A stretch of 64,000 bases of DNA. Source: Sphingobacteriales bacterium (GTDB taxonomy: Bacteria; Bacteroidota; Bacteroidia; Chitinophagales; Chitinophagaceae). This document shows, in pieces, positions 60,907 through 64,000 of the stretch. Below the pieces are notes generated by a model that saw nothing but the letters and a program-made list of their open reading frames with translations, searched no databases and was not told the origin of the DNA. The stretch covers positions 1 to 64,000 of the forward strand of contig JAHEBJ010000002.1 of NCBI GenBank assembly GCA_024642285.1, written 5' to 3'. The position numbers and the translations under genes are program-made. Position 1 is the stretch's first letter. Every line of letters begins with the position of its first letter.

Positions 60907-62751
60907 TTATTTCTTATTGCCCTTTTTTCGTTGTTCCTGCATTTTCTTATTGCTTTCCTGCATGGCTATCATTCGTTCCTGAAATTTGCTCTGTTTCACC
61001 GGTTTCTTGCGGTTTTCCTCTATTTGAGCAAGTATCTTTTCATGATTAATGATATACTTCTGAATAATAATTTGCAAAATCAGGGTGATGGTATTTGAAA
61101 CAGTGTAATACCATGTTAATGCTGAAGGAAGATTATTGAAAACGCCCAACAATAAAACCGGAAATATATACGGCATGTACTTCATCACCGGATTACTGTT
61201 ATCCTGCATGGTGCTCATACTATATATCGAGATCACCAAACTGGTTAATGTAGCCGTAATAGTAAACAAACTCACGTGATCGCCATAAAAAGGAATTGAG
61301 AACGGTAATGATGCAATTGAATCATAAGCAGCCAGATCAGTCGCCCAAAGAAAATTTTCGCCCCGTAAAGAAATATTGGATTGAAAGAAATAGTATAACG
61401 ACATAAAGATCGGTATCTGTAGCAATGCAGGTAAACAGCCTCCTAAAGGACTTACTCCGGCAGATTTCCAAAGTTTCATCTGGTCCATACTGAACCCTTG
61501 TTTATCATCACCATGTTTTTCTTTCAGCCTGTCTATTTCTGGTTTAAGCGCTTTCATTTTTGCGCCGCTTAAATAACTCTTATACAATATTGGCGAAGTA
61601 ATCAACCTGATAAGAAAGGTCAATAAAAAAATCACCATTCCCATGCTGGCAATATGCTTCCTCAAAAAGTCGAACGCTGGTAAAAGAAAATACCTGTTTA
61701 TATATTTTACAAATGCAAACACTCCACTTCCATAAGGAACTATGTTTTCCATTTTGTTATTCTCTTTGCGTAAAATATTATAATCGCTGGGGCCATAATA
61801 TAACTGCATGGGCACATTCGCGATAGCTCCAACCGGCAACGCAATATTACAATTGGCGGTTGTTTGTGAAATAATTCGAAGTGAGTCCACAGGAACTTCC
61901 CATTTAACTGCTGCAGTTTGGAATTTATTCTTCGCTATTAAGGCAGACACAAAGAACTGCTGTTTAACCGCCAGCCAGTTCACTCCCTTATCAAATTTAA
62001 TATCATCGCCCGAACCTACATATTCAAAATCGTAGCTATCATCTTCCAGATAGCAAATATGTGTTTGCTGCCTTTCATATTTTATGTCTTTCTCAACCTG
62101 AGGAGTTTCGGTTTGCCATAACATATTTATGGTATTTTTAGAAACAAGCTTGTCAGCACCATTCAATGAGATGCTGAAATCAACCATATAACTATCGGAC
62201 TTTAAAGTGTAATGATGACTAATTTCTTTTCCGGTGGAATCTTTAAGTAGAAAACTGATACTTTCAGATTTATCTGCATTAGTGACCTTACTACTGCTTA
62301 CGAATGAAATTTCTGCAGTTTGTGTGGTGGTATTAACTCCGGTGTTAATAAGGTAGGATAGTTTTCCAAATTTTCCGTTGTCCAACATAATAGGTTTCCC
62401 GTCAAAAGTTTTAAATTTTTTCAATTCAACTTTCTTTGGCTGACCTCCTTTATTCGTAAATACGATCTTCAGTAAATTATTTTCCAGCGTGTCCAGGCGC
62501 TCCTCCTTAACAGAATCAGTAATAAATACAGCTGGCAATTGATTTTTGGCTTTTACCAATGAATCTGTTTTTACAGAATCTGCCAAAGCTGCAACCGGAT
62601 CTATTTTTGGCTTTGTTGCCGCAATTGAATCTTCAATTCTTTTCTTCTCTGTTAAAAAGGCCTGGTTACTACGGCTATTAATAATAAACATGCCTATTAA
62701 TAGTGCTCCAATTAAAACAAATCCAATAACCGTATTCTTATCCATTCCCAT
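60907..62751 (-). CDS. yidC: Membrane protein insertase YidC
   Basis: YidC inserts and folds inner-membrane proteins. The 614 residues have an N-terminal helix (NTVIGFVLIGALLIGMFII), a large periplasmic beta domain (about 30-350), and the conserved five-helix insertase core: SPILYKSYLSGAKMKALKPE with the hydrophilic groove Arg, SPLGGCLPALLQIPIFMSLY, YMPYIFPVLLLGVFNNLPSA. The tail is basic (QERMIAMQESNKKMQEQRKK), as typical for ribosome contact. The start may be at the first or third codon; both are Met. A TACCTTTG box lies just upstream. Confidence 0.95.
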   Translation of the reverse strand: MGMDKNTVIGFVLIGALLIGMFIINSRSNQAFLTEKKRIEDSIAATKPKIDPVAALADSVKTDSLVKAKNQLPAVFITDSVKEERLDTLENNLLKIVFTNKGGQPKKVELKKFKTFDGKPIMLDNGKFGKLSYLINTGVNTTTQTAEISFVSSSKVTNADKSESISFLLKDSTGKEISHHYTLKSDSYMVDFSISLNGADKLVSKNTINMLWQTETPQVEKDIKYERQQTHICYLEDDSYDFEYVGSGDDIKFDKGVNWLAVKQQFFVSALIAKNKFQTAAVKWEVPVDSLRIISQTTANCNIALPVGAIANVPMQLYYGPSDYNILRKENNKMENIVPYGSGVFAFVKYINRYFLLPAFDFLRKHIASMGMVIFLLTFLIRLITSPILYKSYLSGAKMKALKPEIDRLKEKHGDDKQGFSMDQMKLWKSAGVSPLGGCLPALLQIPIFMSLYYFFQSNISLRGENFLWATDLAAYDSIASLPFSIPFYGDHVSLFTITATLTSLVISIYSMSTMQDNSNPVMKYMPYIFPVLLLGVFNNLPSALTWYYTVSNTITLILQIIIQKYIINHEKILAQIEENRKKPVKQSKFQERMIAMQESNKKMQEQRKKGNKK

Positions 62752-62772
62752 TTTAGCTTGTTTTTAAGGTGG

Positions 62773-62780
62773 CAAAGGTA
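62773..62780 (-). promoter_or_regulatory. -7 box for yidC
   Basis: TACCTTTG on the minus strand, 21 bases before the yidC ATG. No good -33 box is visible. Confidence 0.45.
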
Positions 62781-62816
62781 ATTAAAGTTTTTGCCTTAAT
62801 CTTACCTGTTACAAAA

Positions 62817-62842
62817 AAGCCTTCCCCGGGCAGGGAAGGCTT
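62817..62842 (-). terminator. rplY terminator
   Basis: AAGCCTTCCC and GGGAAGGCTT form a ten-pair stem with CGGGCA loop, followed by T-run on the minus strand, just downstream of the rplY stop at 62861. Confidence 0.9.
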
Positions 62843-62860
62843 GTATTCAGATAAAGTATT

Positions 62861-63502
62861 TTATTTTTTTGCTTCCGGTGCAGCTTCTGCAGCAGCTTCA
62901 GCAGCCGGTGCAGCTGCACCAGCTTGAGCTTTAGGAGCAGTTGCTTCCTCCTGCTTCAATTGCCTTGTTAAAGTAACAGAAGCAATAGGAATACGAGGAG
63001 AGTTCAATACTTCCATATTATCGGCAGGCACATCCTGCACCCTGATATTCTCATTCAATTTCAGCTTTTCTATATTTACATCAATATGCTCTGCCAGGTG
63101 TCTTGGAAGCACTTTTACTTTCAACGACTTCATTTTAATAACCAGTTTACCCCCTTCTTTAACGCCGGCAGGTACACCAATGTAATTGAGCGGCAAAGTG
63201 GCTATCACTTTTTTATTATCAACCAGTTCTAAAAAGTCAACATGCAATAACTGATCGGTTACCTTATGAAACTGCATATCTTTTAAAATACAACGGTAAC
63301 TGTTTCCATCAATTGTTATGTTGATGATTATAAATTCTGGTGTGTACACGATGTCTTTAAAAGCAGTTGCCGGAGCTGAGAAATTAATCTCGGTAGAACC
63401 ACCATAAATTACACCAGGCACCATTTTCTGAGAGCGAAGTTGGCGGGTGGCTTTTTTTCCGCTTTCGGTCCTCAGTTGTCCTTCGATGTTAATTGATTTC
63501 AT
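62861..63502 (-). CDS. rplY: 50S ribosomal protein L25 (CTC form)
   Basis: L25 binds 5S rRNA. The ATG at 63502 (MKSINIEGQLRTESGKKATR) is the conserved start; the open frame goes nine codons further. The 213 residues carry the N-terminal L25 beta-barrel (VPGVIYGG, LLHVDFLEL), a C-terminal CTC/TL5 domain (AEHIDVNIEKLKLNENIRV), and an Ala/Glu-rich tail. It follows prs, the usual neighbour. A TACCTTTG box lies 25 bases upstream. Confidence 0.94.
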   Translation of the reverse strand: MKSINIEGQLRTESGKKATRQLRSQKMVPGVIYGGSTEINFSAPATAFKDIVYTPEFIIINITIDGNSYRCILKDMQFHKVTDQLLHVDFLELVDNKKVIATLPLNYIGVPAGVKEGGKLVIKMKSLKVKVLPRHLAEHIDVNIEKLKLNENIRVQDVPADNMEVLNSPRIPIASVTLTRQLKQEEATAPKAQAGAAAPAAEAAAEAAPEAKK

Positions 63503-63526
63503 TTTTAATGATTTTTTAATGAGGCG

Positions 63527-63534
63527 CAAAGGTA
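63527..63534 (-). promoter_or_regulatory. -7 box for rplY
   Basis: TACCTTTG on the minus strand, 25 bases before the rplY ATG. -33 region not consensus. Confidence 0.45.
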
Positions 63535-63561
63535 GGTATTTAAAGGATAATTCTATAATGA

Positions 63562-63597
63562 ATTAATGGATTATTGCCGTGGCAATAACCCATTAAT
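63562..63597 (-). terminator. Hairpin after prs
   Basis: ATTAATGG-TTATTGCC pairs with GGCAATAA-CCCATTAAT with one mismatch and a two-base loop; no strong T-run. It is positioned after the prs stop and before the rplY promoter. Confidence 0.6.
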
Positions 63598-63614
63598 AAT
63601 TACCTTATAGCCCA

Positions 63615-64000
63615 TTATTTCTTATTCGCCATTCGGCTACGCATAAACAGGCTGTTTATACTCTTATTTTCAAAGGCATTACGTATGGTAACAGCAAATA
63701 ATTCGTCGGTCGACAATACCTTAATTTTCTTGCTTTCGCCCCGTAAAGGAATAGTGTCGCAAACCACCAATTCTTCCAAAACACTATTATCAATATTTTC
63801 ATAAGCTTTACCACTTAATACCGGGTGAGTACATAGCGCCCTGACACTTCTGGCACCATTATCTTTCATCAATGCGGCACTTTTACATAATGTTCCTCCG
63901 GTATCGCAAATATCATCTATCAATACCACATCCCTATCGGTTACATCACCAATTACCACCATACTGGCTATCTCATTGGCCCGTTTACGGTGTTTATCAC
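63615..64000 (-). CDS. prs: Ribose-phosphate pyrophosphokinase, C-terminal part (cut by window edge)
   Basis: Prs makes PRPP from ribose 5-phosphate and ATP for nucleotide and amino acid synthesis. The C-terminal ~128 residues are present, beginning DKHRKRANEIASMVVIGDV at the right edge. The PRPP-binding motif DVVLIDDICDTGGTLCKSA is seen, followed by ALCTHPVLSGKAYENI and VCDTIPL. The usual continuation to rplY is retained. The remaining two-thirds lies beyond 64000. Confidence 0.95.
   Translation of the reverse strand, partial: DKHRKRANEIASMVVIGDVTDRDVVLIDDICDTGGTLCKSAALMKDNGARSVRALCTHPVLSGKAYENIDNSVLEELVVCDTIPLRGESKKIKVLSTDELFAVTIRNAFENKSINSLFMRSRMANKK

Noticed and set aside
1-64000. CRISPR array, prophage or toxin-antitoxin pair
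   Set aside because: No regular spaced repeats, phage structural genes or small overlapping toxin-antitoxin-like pairs were seen.

Overview
The window is a low-GC bacterial chromosome segment from the phylum Bacteroidota, most likely family Chitinophagaceae or a close relative. The evidence is the set of typical families (DUF4296, DUF4835, DUF5916, head-GIN DUF2807, an rpoZ-like omega next to bamD, ATP-type pckA, six-domain S1 with an acidic N-terminal extension), many signal peptides ending in a Gln-start mature protein, A/T-rich leaders without strong Shine-Dalgarno sites, and promoters of the Bacteroidota type (TTTG, 19 bases, TAnnTTTG). I see no tRNA, rRNA, CRISPR array, insertion sequence or prophage.

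Layout: 1-44 holds the first codons of rpsJ (S10) running off the left edge. 216-10400 carries a head-GIN lipoprotein, guaA, a binding-protein-like lipoprotein, DUF5916, proline dehydrogenase, a thioesterase, an acyltransferase and a HAD phosphatase. 10617-13904 has a small secreted protein, a badly decayed alpha/beta-hydrolase pseudogene and rpsA. 13972-22798 holds an OmpA protein with a dead retropepsin-like domain, tgt, a glycosyltransferase, rsmG, an orphan response regulator, a GNAT enzyme, an M1 peptidase, an iodotyrosine-deiodinase-like nitroreductase and rsmI. 22859-34185 holds purS, pssA, pepP, pckA, a 3-oxoacid CoA-transferase pair, the coaBC-DUF4835-DUF4296 block, rpoZ, bamD and a large OmpA protein. 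34462-41259 has a polyprenyl synthase, recJ, a methyltransferase, htpG, an exonuclease and a small barrel protein. 41399-53755 holds fusA, a 9-kb sugar-oxidation locus, rpsG and rpsL. 53903-64000 holds ilvE, rdgB, a thioesterase, aroE, a ComA-type phosphosulfolactate synthase, a TPR protein, small secreted proteins, yidC, rplY and the 3' part of prs.

Two things stand out. First, the usual rpsL-rpsG-fusA-rpsJ order is kept on one strand but is broken twice: about 9.3 kb separates rpsG from fusA and about 41 kb separates fusA from rpsJ. fusA and rpsJ each have a full consensus promoter, and rpsL-rpsG and fusA each end in a strong hairpin. Second, the 9.3-kb insert (43795-52764) is a coherent set: a GMC flavoprotein with its Tat-signal small subunit, a lipoprotein cytochrome c, a lipoprotein DUF1080 (3-keto-glycoside hydrolase family), a Gfo/Idh/MocA oxidoreductase, three TIM-barrel isomerase/epimerase-like proteins and a sugar or nucleoside-type MFS importer. 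I read it as a periplasmic oxidise-then-cleave glycoside pathway feeding cytoplasmic reductive and isomerising steps. The substrate cannot be read from sequence.

All coordinates and motifs were read by eye. No alignment or database search was run, so family names rest on motif recognition.
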